Positions 17,071 to 26,990 of a stretch of 39,128 nt of DNA are shown here, piece by piece. Below the pieces are notes generated by a model. That model did no database searches, was not told the origin of the DNA, and saw nothing but the letters and a program-made list of their open reading frames with translations. Both the position numbers and the translations under genes were made by a program. Origin of the DNA: Candidatus Cloacimonadaceae bacterium (GTDB lineage: Bacteria > Cloacimonadota > Cloacimonadia > Cloacimonadales > Cloacimonadaceae); NCBI GenBank assembly GCA_030693415.1, contig JAUYAR010000162.1:1-39128 (forward strand), in the 5' to 3' direction. How positions within the stretch are numbered: position 1 is the stretch's first letter; each line of letters opens with the position of its first letter.

Positions 17071-20000
17071 TTACCTTGCCGGTGCCGTGTTCACCGCTTT
17101 CACATAGTAGAACGCTCTGGCGGTGGGAAACGTATCGATGTAGCTCAGGTTGGACGTGGAGCCGATATAGGAGAAAATCCCGTTCGGCTCAGGGCTGCGA
17201 TAGATGTGATACTGGGTGGCATGCAGAATGGCATTCCACTGTAGCACTATTCCCTGAGCATTGTTTGTGACGCTGAGAACAGGCGCGGCGAGGTTATTGA
17301 GCAAAACCGATACGGGGACGTTTGCAAAGGTGCTCACAAAACCATCGTTGACACCAAAGGTTATCGTTTCAGTTCCGATCCAATTCTGCGCTGCGGAGAA
17401 GGTGACGACCCTGCCATTCACGACAATATTGACGTTGCTGTTGCCGGAGTATGAAAGGACGAGAGGATCTCCATCGGGATCGCTGACATAAGGGTTGAAA
17501 TCCACCACCAGGCTTGAATTCATGGCAAACTCGAAGCGTGCGGGCAAGGTGATAATCGGTGATGAATTCACCACCGAAAGCCTTACGTTCACTACCCTGC
17601 TGGGGTTGACGGGATCGTTGGACGCGATGCTCAGAACCGCTTCATAGATTCCGGAAACTAATCCCTGAGCTGAAAAACTCGCCGTGATGACACTTAACTG
17701 TCCGGCAGCGATCGATCCGGATAAGGGAGATACGCCAAGCCACAGAGGATTGGACGGCGTCATGCCAATGCTGTAGTTCAAAGCCTGACTGCCGCTGTTG
17801 CTGATCTCGAATGTAGTGGAGCCGCTTTGTCCCGGTCTCAGGTTGAGAGATATCTCAGTATGGGAGACCGAAATCGTGGGTGGAACGAATCCGTTGCCGG
17901 TGAGTCCGATATTCACGGTGGGAAGATTGACTGCATTGCTGCTGATCACCACGTTTCCATTGTAGGCGGCAACCGCGGTGGGGGCAAAGCTGAGGTTATA
18001 GGCCCTGCTCTGTCCCGCAGGAATGGAGAAACTGATCGTGTTGCGGGTGGCTCCTTGGCTTCCGGTATTTGTGGAAAGCGAGCTATTCTCGCGCGCGGTG
18101 GCGGAAACAGTATAACCCCCGGGCGTAGTAACTGAGCCGGAGAGGTCTTGGTCGCCAGTGTTTTGAATACTGAATTGCTGAACGGCACTGCTTCCGACAG
18201 CCACCGCTCCATAAGCAAGAGAGGCGGGGCTGGTGGCAATCATCGGTCCAACGGGAATTGGCTGCAACGCCAGCCTTACGTTGGGTCGGACGTTCGCGTT
18301 GGAACCACCACTGAAGACGTTGGTCTGATCCGCCGTGTCGCTAAACGCCCTGCGATAGCTGTTGACCTCGATCGACGTGAATTGCCAGGTTCCGGAATTT
18401 GACCATTCCGCCGCAAGCCCAAAGGCGGTGTCGATCACGATGTTGTCCGTTCCGTTCCATCGGAAAGGAGTGGCTAAGCTCAACATCTGGTATGCGCCGG
18501 TGGTGGGTATGAATGAAGGATTGGTATAGACGGTCGTCATACCGGCTGCCGTCTGCCAACTTGCCACGTTCGTAGCCGTAGTGTGTTTCATGCGGATAAT
18601 GAAATTCGGCAAAGGCAGATTTGGCGGAGAAACGGCATAAAATCCGACCTGAGTGATGTCGATTGGGCCGACAACGCCTGCCGCACTGAGCTCTGTTGCT
18701 GTATAAACCGCTTGACCATGGACGCTCTTGTAGCCGAGGTTGATCAACCCAATAACGTTGGTTGCAGTGACCGAGGTTCCAGCTCCCAAGGTTGTGAAAG
18801 AGACCTGCGTCGGAGTGGCGTTCACGGTGTTCGAAGGTGCCGATTCACCTGCCGGATTAGTATAAACCGTTGTCACATAATATGAATAGGACACACCGTT
18901 GGTAAGTCCGGTATCCTGATAACTGGTTGCGGTGACGGTAGTCAGTGCCACCCCGTTACGATAGACCCGATAGCCGCTGATGGCGCGGTTGGAGTTTCCG
19001 GATAGTTCTAATTCACCGCGACCTGAAGCGCTGGTCCAGGTGAGATTGACAATTCCACTTCCGGTGGTCGCTGCTAGGTTGGAAGGCGCAACGGCGTTGG
19101 GAGTGGCGTTCACGGTGGCAGTGACATCAGAATCTCCCCCGCTGTAAACGGCTTTCAGATAGTAGGCATAGCTTGTGCCGTTGGTGACTGCCAGATCAGT
19201 GTATGTCAAAGCTGTCACTGAGGTCAGTAGCGTGCCGTTTTTGAAGATTTTGTAGCCGGTCGGAGTGCCTGCAGCGGGAGCCTGCCAGTCCAGCTTGACG
19301 GATTGGTGACTGGGGCTGGCGCTCAGGTCTTGCGGAGGATTGAACACGCCGGATGATGTCGAAGCGGGGAAGACGATGTTGTCGATCCAGGCACAGTCGT
19401 CACCTGTGGAAACAGAACCGTCCTTCATGTATTCCCATCTCAGGGCGCGTGTCCCGGCAGCTAAGGTGTATGATGCCTGAGTCCAACCAATGGTACCTGC
19501 CCAGCCGGGAGAGTTCTGCAACACTTCATCGACATAGAACCTGAGGTAGTCATAGTTCCCTTCCGAAGTAACCTTATACCAAAATGTCAAAGTCCCTGAT
19601 GCCGCCAGAACTCTGGTCGTTTGCATCGAGCTGGTCTGGCTGTGGGTGATCGTTCCGCTTTTGGCAGCGTAGGTTCCCGCATAAGCGCCGGTGCCTGTGA
19701 TCGTCCAGGGCAGGTTTCCGCTAAATGTCCAGGGGAAAGCAGTGAAGGTTCCGGATTCGAAATCCTCCATGATCAGCCCGATAGAGATGTTTTCCGTTTT
19801 GGTAGCGGTATAGGCAGCAGCCGTAGCGTTGAAGTTGAAGGTGGCGAGCGTGCCGACACTCATTCCAGCGGACGCTGATATAGTGTAGTTTAGATAAACC
19901 GAGCCACCGGTAGCGATAGAGCCAAAACTGGCTGGTGAGCCGCTGATGCTAATTCCGATGGTGGGACTTGTCAATGTGGCGCTTCCGGATTGGGAAGCCG

Positions 20001-23000
20001 TTCCGCCTGTGTTGTTCAAAGGCATGCTGATAGTGACCGTTTCACCCGGATCAAGACGTCCGTTGTTGTTTCCGGGAGCGGGATCGGAGATGATCATGGT
20101 TCCAAATGCGAGCGCAGGGGCGTGCAATGGCAACGTGAAATCGTTGTTCCAAGTGCCTTGGCTGCTGGTGATCGCAAGGGCGAACGATGCCAGGTGCCCG
20201 TTGGGGCAGTTGTTGGCGACCGTGATAGCGAAGTTGCTCAAGGGATCACCATTTGCGGAGGCGGCGATGGTTCCATAGTTCGCATTTGCAGTGGTGACCG
20301 TCACAAATGGACTGGTGGTACTGAGAATGGCGGAGACGTTCGTTGCCGGCTGGGTACCGAGGTTGGTCAATCTGATCGAAAGGTTGGCGTTTTCGCCGCT
20401 GTCCAGATTACCGTTGCCGTTGGCGTCCAGGATATTGATTTGTCCGATAGCGAGATAGGGATTGTTTAGCAGGATCGGTCTGGTCGTTACAAAAAGCGCA
20501 CTAAGGTTGCTCAAGGGAGCAGCGGCAGCCGGATATTGGTTATTGAAGGTATATTCCAAGCCCACTGTTCCGTTGTGATCCTTGATCCCGATGGTCGCGT
20601 AATTTCCGTGGGGGTTCGTGTCTCCAGAGCCTGTATCGATGTTGTTAAATACTTTGTATTGCAGCTTGATCTGTCCGTCTCCGGTCTGGGTGGGATAATA
20701 AACAGGATCATATAGGATCGCCTGGAAGGTTAGGGGCGTCACTCGGTCAAAGCCGCTGATCACGTTATACCATTCCACCACATAATAACGTTGGGAGGCG
20801 TTGTAAAAGGTATAGACGTAGCTTCCGGCATTCAATTGCAGATCATCCCAGAAGGCGGCAATCATCGGATTGGGACCCCCTGCTCCGGGCAGGCGCCAGT
20901 TGCGCCAGTCGGAATCGGTCGTGCTGCCGAAAGCGATGAATCCATTTGCAGAGATCGACGCCTGGGTATAGGAGCGTCCATAAAACTTGAAGGGGAAGGG
21001 CAGATTCACTGTGGTGATCGAAACTGCGCCAACCTGGTCGCCTTCGTCAGAGACCGCTCCCGGATCTGTGAGGGTAAGCGCAGTTCCTGTGCCTCCCTCC
21101 GCCGGTGCAATGCCGATCCAGTTATAGGTGGGGCGTTGGGGATATCCGGCATCGCCCATGTCGAAGATAAAGTATCCATAGGCATCCTGACCGAGAGGGT
21201 GGTTGACCGTGGTCTGTCCGATAGTGAGGGTCAGGCTCTTGGATTCGCTGTAGCCTTGAGAGTTATAGAGATAGAGTTCCAGCGGGACGGTCATGCCAAC
21301 CACGCTCTGCCCGGAGGCAAAGACTTGGAAGGTGTTTAAAGCGTTGTTTGCGCTTGCACCTGAGGCGATGTTGCCAAAATACCCAAGCGAATCCGGTATG
21401 GTGAACAACCCGTCGTAGGAACGCAGGATTCCGCTTACGCCGGCAAGGTCAGCCAAGCCGGTATTGTTCAGAGTGAAGGTCATTGGATATTGGTTTCCGG
21501 GGTTGATCACATTGCCCGGAGCGCCTACTATCGAATAGGATTGGATATTGAGTTTTCCATTGCGGATGATGATCGGAATTCCTACCGTCCATGGTCCGGA
21601 GGGTGTGGTTCCGCTGAGGTTGAACACAACCCTGCGGTTATCCGGACAGTTGGCAGCCACAAGGAAAAAGAGAGCTTCAGTATTCATTGCGGTTCCCCCT
21701 GCGGAGATATTACCAAAAGATATCCTATTGTCTGGGATGGTAATATAGGGATCCGTGCAACTAACCGTTCCGGAGACACTGAGCGCGGCTGTACTGCTAT
21801 TTCTGAGCGTGACCCAAAGCTCGATGTTTTCTCCGCCGTTGACGATGCCATCGCCGTTGCCGGTGGAGTTTCCGGAATTGCCATCATCAGCCCAAACTTC
21901 TTCAAACACGATCCCGCCGGTGGTCGATATGGAAATCGTGTTGACCAGGGGCTTGAAATCATCCTTGGAGATGGTTACAACAAGTGATCCCGTGAGGCTG
22001 GGAGGCAAATCGAGCACCACATATCCCTGGACATTGGAAGATCCCAGAGCTTGCAAAGTTCCGGCAGCATTGGTGATTGTCACGGAAGCGCCGCTCACGA
22101 TCTGATTGGACGAATTGCGAACAGTTAGCTCCACCAGATTCGTTCCCGCGGGGATCGTGGATGGAGTGCTGGCAATGAAACTATTGGGAATGCCCACATA
22201 GACAGCCGCGGTGGGATCGCCGACGAGATTACAATAAGCAGCGAAGTTTGTTGCCTGCGTGGGTTTGCTGACGCCGTAAATTGCATTCAAATAGAGTTTT
22301 CCATAGAGCATTGCCGCGCCCATGTTGCGCATGCCGAGAGGATAGATAGCATGGAAAATACCCACGTCCAGACAGTTGTTCATTGGTGTCGAGGTGAGGG
22401 AAGTCGCCATGCCGATGGCGGTGAAGGCTCCCCGGACTTGGGCTTCGGTGCCCAGCCTCACGATGGTTTCCGTCGTGGCAGTGTTGTTTATGTCTCCGGT
22501 GGAGCAGGTTATGATCACCGCATGAAACGGTTTGTTATTATTCAGAAGAAGGGCATCATGATTCTGACCACCCCAACCGCTCATACCAATATAACCTCTG
22601 TAATTGAAGAAACTCACTCCCTGATTTATAGCAGTATTCATGTTTGCCGGCGAAGGATTTGCCCCGTATAACTTGGTGTATGTGTAATCGGAATTGACAT
22701 GCGAAGAGACATCATAGATATATTCGTTTGTATAAATGGTGGAAATCCCTGAGCTTGCGGTATCTCCCACCAATAGCATGCTGTTCATCCAGGATACGTT
22801 AGCGGGATTTATATCTCTTTCCATCATATACATCTTGGCTACGTAGCTGACCAGTTGCGAGGAGTTTTCCACGGAGATTCTGCCGATGAAGACGTCGCCG
22901 AGACCATCGCCGCCAGCTAACCAAGTGTAATGATAATCTTTGTAGGTCTCAAAAGTCGGCACGATCATGCTGCCGGTGATATCCCCGATCAAAACGATGT

Positions 23001-23862
23001 GTTCCGGTTTGTCCGTCCATGTGTTATAAGCGTTTTGGATATAGGTCTTGATCGCCGTATTGGTAGTGCCGGTGGTAGATGTGCTGGCGGAATAGACTTT
23101 GTAGCCCTTCTGCTTTTTCCAGTTGATATATTCGTTTACCTTGCCCTGATAGATCGTATCCGAATTGAAACCCCAGATCACTAACATCACAGGGTTTTGA
23201 TAGACTGTATTCCGGGTGATCATCTCGTAATAATTTAGGATCAGCCCGCGGTAGATACTCTCAAAGCTGCGGGATATCTGAGTAGGAGGCTCGATCTCAT
23301 TGATGGAGGGATTGCGGTCAAAACTGATCTGGATGTCCATGCTCTCATTGACGATGAGCTGTTTACTACTTTGATCGTATTGAAAGGGATAGATGTTGAT
23401 GCTGACCACGCGAAAATCGCGGATCACCTTGGGCTCTGAAATCACAGACGAAGACGCGGGATAAAGCGCATCCGAATATCTGCCGGCGGTTCTTTCCCGC
23501 GAAAGCAGATCGTCAAAATCCAGCGTGACGCGGCTCCGGTTTGGGTTTGCGGTGCCCAAGGGGCTTAGGCTCGCTCCACCGCTATAGGGAATCGCGATCG
23601 TCGTCGTGAAAACCGGCAGGGTCTCCTCTTCGTCGATGAAGATATAATGAGCGTCTTTGACGCTGATCTTATGACGTGTTTCTCCGTTCTGGACGGTACT
23701 TTCCAATTTCCATTGGGGAAGCTCGAAACGCAGTTGGATCGAATCCGTCGAACTGCGTAAAATACTAAACTGTGTCTCTGACGGGATAGCTTGGGAAAAC
23801 AGCGACAGTGATGTCGTCATCAACAAGACCACTAACAGGCCTATTGATCTGAGTACTTTCAT
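17071..23862 (-). CDS. Giant C25-like surface protein with altered catalytic His
   Basis: This 2263-aa exported paralog starts at an ATG with GAGG 7 nt upstream; a weak -10 (TATACA, 23906-23901) and -35 (AGTTTG) lie 17 bp apart further up. Signal peptide at about 1-24, propeptide-like region to about 200, C25-like domain at about 205-560. The putative nucleophile is C453 (IITCSTGD). The position of the catalytic His in the neighbour is Tyr424 here (NYRGYIGMSGW). Then follow a regulatory-like sandwich (about 570-650), CARDB-like segments, a nidogen-like region (about 885-1140), a MAM/jelly-roll module (about 1365), two FN3 domains (about 1510 and 1590), a jelly-roll (about 1690), ASH (about 1875), cadherin-like (about 2100) and a C-terminal FN3. 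It may be a non-catalytic adhesin/scaffold or a variant peptidase. Confidence 0.87.
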   Translation of the reverse strand: MKVLRSIGLLVVLLMTTSLSLFSQAIPSETQFSILRSSTDSIQLRFELPQWKLESTVQNGETRHKISVKDAHYIFIDEEETLPVFTTTIAIPYSGGASLSPLGTANPNRSRVTLDFDDLLSRERTAGRYSDALYPASSSVISEPKVIRDFRVVSINIYPFQYDQSSKQLIVNESMDIQISFDRNPSINEIEPPTQISRSFESIYRGLILNYYEMITRNTVYQNPVMLVIWGFNSDTIYQGKVNEYINWKKQKGYKVYSASTSTTGTTNTAIKTYIQNAYNTWTDKPEHIVLIGDITGSMIVPTFETYKDYHYTWLAGGDGLGDVFIGRISVENSSQLVSYVAKMYMMERDINPANVSWMNSMLLVGDTASSGISTIYTNEYIYDVSSHVNSDYTYTKLYGANPSPANMNTAINQGVSFFNYRGYIGMSGWGGQNHDALLLNNNKPFHAVIITCSTGDINNTATTETIVRLGTEAQVRGAFTAIGMATSLTSTPMNNCLDVGIFHAIYPLGMRNMGAAMLYGKLYLNAIYGVSKPTQATNFAAYCNLVGDPTAAVYVGIPNSFIASTPSTIPAGTNLVELTVRNSSNQIVSGASVTITNAAGTLQALGSSNVQGYVVLDLPPSLTGSLVVTISKDDFKPLVNTISISTTGGIVFEEVWADDGNSGNSTGNGDGIVNGGENIELWVTLRNSSTAALSVSGTVSCTDPYITIPDNRISFGNISAGGTAMNTEALFFLVAANCPDNRRVVFNLSGTTPSGPWTVGIPIIIRNGKLNIQSYSIVGAPGNVINPGNQYPMTFTLNNTGLADLAGVSGILRSYDGLFTIPDSLGYFGNIASGASANNALNTFQVFASGQSVVGMTVPLELYLYNSQGYSESKSLTLTIGQTTVNHPLGQDAYGYFIFDMGDAGYPQRPTYNWIGIAPAEGGTGTALTLTDPGAVSDEGDQVGAVSITTVNLPFPFKFYGRSYTQASISANGFIAFGSTTDSDWRNWRLPGAGGPNPMIAAFWDDLQLNAGSYVYTFYNASQRYYVVEWYNVISGFDRVTPLTFQAILYDPVYYPTQTGDGQIKLQYKVFNNIDTGSGDTNPHGNYATIGIKDHNGTVGLEYTFNNQYPAAAAPLSNLSALFVTTRPILLNNPYLAIGQINILDANGNGNLDSGENANLSIRLTNLGTQPATNVSAILSTTSPFVTVTTANANYGTIAASANGDPLSNFAITVANNCPNGHLASFALAITSSQGTWNNDFTLPLHAPALAFGTMIISDPAPGNNNGRLDPGETVTISMPLNNTGGTASQSGSATLTSPTIGISISGSPASFGSIATGGSVYLNYTISASAGMSVGTLATFNFNATAAAYTATKTENISIGLIMEDFESGTFTAFPWTFSGNLPWTITGTGAYAGTYAAKSGTITHSQTSSMQTTRVLAASGTLTFWYKVTSEGNYDYLRFYVDEVLQNSPGWAGTIGWTQASYTLAAGTRALRWEYMKDGSVSTGDDCAWIDNIVFPASTSSGVFNPPQDLSASPSHQSVKLDWQAPAAGTPTGYKIFKNGTLLTSVTALTYTDLAVTNGTSYAYYLKAVYSGGDSDVTATVNATPNAVAPSNLAATTGSGIVNLTWTSASGRGELELSGNSNRAISGYRVYRNGVALTTVTATSYQDTGLTNGVSYSYYVTTVYTNPAGESAPSNTVNATPTQVSFTTLGAGTSVTATNVIGLINLGYKSVHGQAVYTATELSAAGVVGPIDITQVGFYAVSPPNLPLPNFIIRMKHTTATNVASWQTAAGMTTVYTNPSFIPTTGAYQMLSLATPFRWNGTDNIVIDTAFGLAAEWSNSGTWQFTSIEVNSYRRAFSDTADQTNVFSGGSNANVRPNVRLALQPIPVGPMIATSPASLAYGAVAVGSSAVQQFSIQNTGDQDLSGSVTTPGGYTVSATARENSSLSTNTGSQGATRNTISFSIPAGQSRAYNLSFAPTAVAAYNGNVVISSNAVNLPTVNIGLTGNGFVPPTISVSHTEISLNLRPGQSGSTTFEISNSGSQALNYSIGMTPSNPLWLGVSPLSGSIAAGQLSVITASFSAQGLVSGIYEAVLSIASNDPVNPSRVVNVRLSVVNSSPIITLPARFEFAMNSSLVVDFNPYVSDPDGDPLVLSYSGNSNVNIVVNGRVVTFSAAQNWIGTETITFGVNDGFVSTFANVPVSVLLNNLAAPVLSVTNNAQGIVLQWNAILHATQYHIYRSPEPNGIFSYIGSTSNLSYIDTFPTARAFYYVKAVNTAPAR
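19134..19743 (-). repeat. Module shared with paralog (copy 2)
   Basis: Partner of 13501-14110, collinear with no indel. It covers the FN3 and MAM/jelly-roll coding region of the 2263-aa protein. Confidence 0.8.
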
Positions 23863-24000
23863 TTAGGAACCTCGTAATCGTAAGGAATATTTGCTTTGTC
23901 TGTATATCATGCAATTTGCGGTGCAAACTTCTGATAAAGAGAGGGTGCTCATGCAATTTCAGAAATATTTCACACGTGGCAATGTTATTCGCACCGTCCA

Positions 24001-24033
24001 AAAGCAGGTCAAGAAAGACCTGAAGCCTTTTTC
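24001..24033 (-). terminator. Probable terminator after feoA
   Basis: CAGGTC (24006-24011) and GACCTG (24018-24023) form a 6-bp stem with a 6-nt loop. On the minus strand it is followed by CTTTTGG, a few bases past the feoA stop. The stem is short, so this is moderate evidence. The 173-bp interval up to the next gene otherwise holds only the promoter region of the 2263-aa gene. Confidence 0.5.
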
Positions 24034-24035
24034 CT

Positions 24036-24338
24036 CTACGACACTCTCACTCTCACGGAATCTGCAATCCTCCGGTCCAGCACATAGCGCGCATCACCCA
24101 CGGCAATAACGATATTCGGCTGCCCCGGATCGTTGCGTAACATGGATACGGACACTCCCATATACAAACCGCGCTCGATGATCCTGATGTCGTTGTTGCA
24201 GGTTACCATGGCGCTGCGCCCTTCGCCCAGTTCGCTCAAGCTTATGCAATCTCCGCGTTTGCATTTGCAATGACGGTGAGAATAGAGAAAGCGTCTGCCA
24301 AGCCGACGCAAACGGACGCGGTTACGACTTGAGAACAT
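24036..24338 (-). CDS. feoA: FeoA-like ferrous iron transport accessory protein
   Basis: A 100-aa protein with a FeoA (SH3-like) domain at about 30-100: LSELGEGRSAMV, then IIERGLYMGVSVSML, ending in a strand VGDARYVLDRRIADSVRV that matches the usual FeoA pattern of glycine-turn strands. FeoA is a small cytoplasmic protein thought to bind FeoB and support Fe(II) uptake. The first 30 residues are unusually basic and Cys/His-containing (SHRHCKCKRGD), longer than in compact FeoA proteins. AAGGAAC stands 7 nt before the ATG, which lies inside the feoB 3' end (17-bp overlap), indicating translational coupling. Here feoA is last, whereas many operons have it before feoB. Confidence 0.85.
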   Translation of the reverse strand: MFSSRNRVRLRRLGRRFLYSHRHCKCKRGDCISLSELGEGRSAMVTCNNDIRIIERGLYMGVSVSMLRNDPGQPNIVIAVGDARYVLDRRIADSVRVRVS

Positions 24339-26526
24339 GATGATGTTCCTTGATGCCGAAATATTTGAGGCTCAGATAGAAGCCGGATCCAAGCAGCAAG
24401 CAGAAGCCAAGCCAGATGAACGACTGCGAGCTGAAACTGAGAATCTGATAGACGAGCGTTGCCAATATCCAGGCAAACACGGTCAGATACCCAAAAGCGA
24501 AGCTCATCCAGCGCCAGCCGTGTTCTTTTAAAAGCATTGCCAGAGTGGCGGCGCAGGGCGCATAGAGAAGCACGAAGACAAGATATGCAAGCACGGAAGG
24601 AATCCCGCCAAAACTTGATCGCATATTGTCCTGCGGCGATCCCTCTGCCCCACCGGAGCCTTCTTCCTGATATAGACCCTGCAAGGTGCCGACGATGGCT
24701 TCCTTGGCAAAGACCCCGCTGATCAATGCCACCGACGCCTGCCAGTTATCCGCTTTGATTCCCATGGGTTGCAGCAGCGGAGTGATGATCTTTCCTCCCA
24801 ATTCGAGGACGTTGATATTTTTCTGACCGTCTTTCAAAGGATTGGGAATATAGATCCCCTGCAGGATCGTGACCGCCATGATCACGATCAGGATCGTCTT
24901 CCCCGCCCGGAGGATAAAATCCTTGAGCCGGTGCCAAGTGTGGAGCAGAATGGCGTTAAAAGTAGGAAAGTGATAGGGTGGCAGCTCCATGACAAAATTA
25001 CCCGGTTGGGTTTTGAAGATCGTCTTTTTGAGCAGCAAACCAAAGACCATCGCCATCACCACTCCGAAAAGATAGAGCCCGAAGACCACGATGTCCGCGC
25101 GCCTGGGAAAGAACATCATCGCCAGAAACGTATAAACCGGCAGTTTCGCGCCGCAGGACATGAATGGCGTGAGCAGCGAGGCAAAGACGCGGTCGCGTTT
25201 GCTTTCCAGAGTTCGCGTCGCCATGATCGCCGGCACCGTGCATCCGAAACCCACCAAAAGCGGAATGAATGCCTTACCCGGCAAACCGATGCGGCGCATA
25301 AACTTATCTGCGATAAACGCCGCGCGTGCCATATATCCGCTATCCTCCAAAATGGACAGGCTTACGAAGATAAAAAAGATCGGCGGGATGAAGGTTCCGA
25401 TCGTGGCTATCCCTCCCCCAAGAGCGTCGCTAAACAGGTATACCAGCCACTCCGGAATGATCGTCTGCCGCAGTAAAGCTCCCATTTGCTCCACAAATAT
25501 CCAGCTCAAACCGCGATCAATCCATCCGATCAGTGGCTCGCTGAATCGCACCGCTAACAGAAAAACCAGATACATCACACCAAAGAATATCGGCATACCC
25601 CAGATCCCGCTGAGGGCAAGCTTGTCGATCCTATCCGAAAACGTATAGGTGTGCGTGCCCTGCCGCTTGACCACGTCTTTGACAAGTCCGCGGATAAATC
25701 CGTATCGGTCGTCCGCGATCACTGCCCCAGACGCTTGTCCGCGGTGTTTGGCGATAGACCGGATTTCTTTTTGTACAAGTTCCGTCATATTTTCAGGGAT
25801 GTGTATTCCGATCTCGGGATCCTCTTCCACCAGCTTGAGTGCCAGCCAGCGTTTATGCAAAGGGCTGATCATATCTTCCGCCGAGTCTGGTGATATTCCG
25901 GATCTCGGAACAAAGACCTTGTCCAGAAGCTCTCGATCAAGCGTCTCGCCTTCCAAAGCGCTGATGATTTGGTTGAGATGAATCTCCACGACTTCGTCAT
26001 AGCTAATTTTAGCGGGGAGTGTGGGATTCTGCAGATTCGCCTCGATTCTTTCCAAAAGATCATTTCCGTCAAAGCGTTTGTTCAGAATCAGGGGCATCAC
26101 TTCAAAACCGAGATGGCTTATCAGGTGTTCCAGCTCAATCCCGATGCCATTCATTGCCGCGATATCCGTCATACTGAGCACCATCAGCATCGGCAAACCG
26201 AGCTCCATGAGCTGCACGCTGAGGTAAAGATTCCGCTCCAGATTGGAGGCATCGACGATGTTGATTACCAGATCGGGACTTTTTTGCAGGATGTAATGAC
26301 GCGCCGCCTGCTCGTCCGGACTGTTGGCAGAAAGGGAATAAATGCCCGGAAGGTCGATCACTTCATAGCGTTTTCCCTGATAGAGATAGTAGCCCTGTTT
26401 GTGTTCGACCGTCACCCCCGGCCAGTTTCCCACCGTTTGCCGTGAGCTGGTCAAAGCGTTGAAAAGAGTAGTCTTGCCCACGTTTGGATTGCCGGCAAGG
26501 GCAATGATCGGATTCTGTTTGCTCAT
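24322..26526 (-). CDS. feoB: FeoB ferrous iron transporter
   Basis: This 734-aa protein is an inner-membrane Fe(II) permease with an N-terminal G domain. G1 is GNPNVGKT at 12-19, G2 lies in NWPGVTVE, and G3 is DLPG at 58-61. The G4 position reads SMTD (118-121) where FeoB normally has NxxD, so the base-recognition Asn is Ser here. A helical spacer (about 165-280) follows, then a Gate-rich membrane core with the typical segments GFGCTVPAIMATRTL, the MSCGAKLPVYTF loop and GVFAKEAIVGTL. The C-terminus is His-containing (KEHHHV). It starts 3 bp after the fur stop and overlaps feoA by 17 bp. A Fur-box-like 15-mer sits immediately before the start, inside the fur 3' end. Confidence 0.95.
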   Translation of the reverse strand: MSKQNPIIALAGNPNVGKTTLFNALTSSRQTVGNWPGVTVEHKQGYYLYQGKRYEVIDLPGIYSLSANSPDEQAARHYILQKSPDLVINIVDASNLERNLYLSVQLMELGLPMLMVLSMTDIAAMNGIGIELEHLISHLGFEVMPLILNKRFDGNDLLERIEANLQNPTLPAKISYDEVVEIHLNQIISALEGETLDRELLDKVFVPRSGISPDSAEDMISPLHKRWLALKLVEEDPEIGIHIPENMTELVQKEIRSIAKHRGQASGAVIADDRYGFIRGLVKDVVKRQGTHTYTFSDRIDKLALSGIWGMPIFFGVMYLVFLLAVRFSEPLIGWIDRGLSWIFVEQMGALLRQTIIPEWLVYLFSDALGGGIATIGTFIPPIFFIFVSLSILEDSGYMARAAFIADKFMRRIGLPGKAFIPLLVGFGCTVPAIMATRTLESKRDRVFASLLTPFMSCGAKLPVYTFLAMMFFPRRADIVVFGLYLFGVVMAMVFGLLLKKTIFKTQPGNFVMELPPYHFPTFNAILLHTWHRLKDFILRAGKTILIVIMAVTILQGIYIPNPLKDGQKNINVLELGGKIITPLLQPMGIKADNWQASVALISGVFAKEAIVGTLQGLYQEEGSGGAEGSPQDNMRSSFGGIPSVLAYLVFVLLYAPCAATLAMLLKEHGWRWMSFAFGYLTVFAWILATLVYQILSFSSQSFIWLGFCLLLGSGFYLSLKYFGIKEHHHVLKS

Positions 26527-26529
26527 GTT

Positions 26530-26976
26530 CTATTGATTCTCATTCTCACTTGAGCGGCACTTCCAGCAAAGTCCGCTGATTTGCAGATTCAGATCTCCGA
26601 TGGAAAAATGGATCGCCGCCGCGGATTGTTTCAAAGCGGGCATCACTTCCTGCAGATCTGTTTCCAAAACGGAGCCGCAGGAGGAACAAACCCAATGCAC
26701 GTGACGCGGATGCCCAAAGATGTGTTCAAACATATCCCGCGCCTGGCTGCGCATGGAATGCTGGATCAAACCGGATTCCAAAAGCAGGGGCAGAGTGCGA
26801 TAAACGGTCGCCCTCGATACATCCTGTGAAAGCTTTCTGATCCTTTCATACAAGCCCTCTGCATCGAAATGCCCATGCAGGGCAAAAACACTTTCCAGGA
26901 TCAGCTTCCTGGTGCTGGTGAGTTTCAAACCCTTACGGCTGAGAAACCCGCTGAAAATAAGCTCATAATCTTGCAT
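26530..26976 (-). CDS. fur: Fur-family metal-responsive repressor
   Basis: A 148-aa Fur-family regulator. The N-terminal winged helix (about 1-80) includes the recognition helix SRATVYRTLPLL and the HGHFDAEGLY signature. The dimerisation domain has the metal-site cluster GHPRHVHW and two CxxC pairs (C97/C100 and C137/C140) for structural zinc. I choose the ATG at 26976 because AGGATAGGATA precedes it; an upstream in-frame ATG at 27033 would overlap the promoter and operator. It is the first gene of the fur-feoB-feoA operon, so it probably controls its own iron-uptake genes. Zur, PerR or Mur cannot be excluded from sequence alone, but linkage to feoB favours iron. Confidence 0.9.
   Translation of the reverse strand: MQDYELIFSGFLSRKGLKLTSTRKLILESVFALHGHFDAEGLYERIRKLSQDVSRATVYRTLPLLLESGLIQHSMRSQARDMFEHIFGHPRHVHWVCSSCGSVLETDLQEVMPALKQSAAAIHFSIGDLNLQISGLCWKCRSSENENQ
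26534..26548 (-). promoter_or_regulatory. Fur-box-like site before feoB
   Basis: TGATTCTCATTCTCA (plus strand) matches the 7-1-7 Fur consensus TGATAATNATTATCA in most positions when read on the minus strand. It lies within the last codons of fur, 8 bp upstream of the feoB ATG. It could give internal control of feoB, or be a coincidence of the Asn/Glu-rich Fur C-terminus. Confidence 0.35.
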
Positions 26977-26990
26977 TATCCTATCCTTGA

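Noticed and set aside
24769-25476. 235-aa ORF antisense to feoB
   Set aside because: Composition dominated by Arg, Asp and Gln as expected from the reverse of membrane helices; feoB is certain on the other strand.
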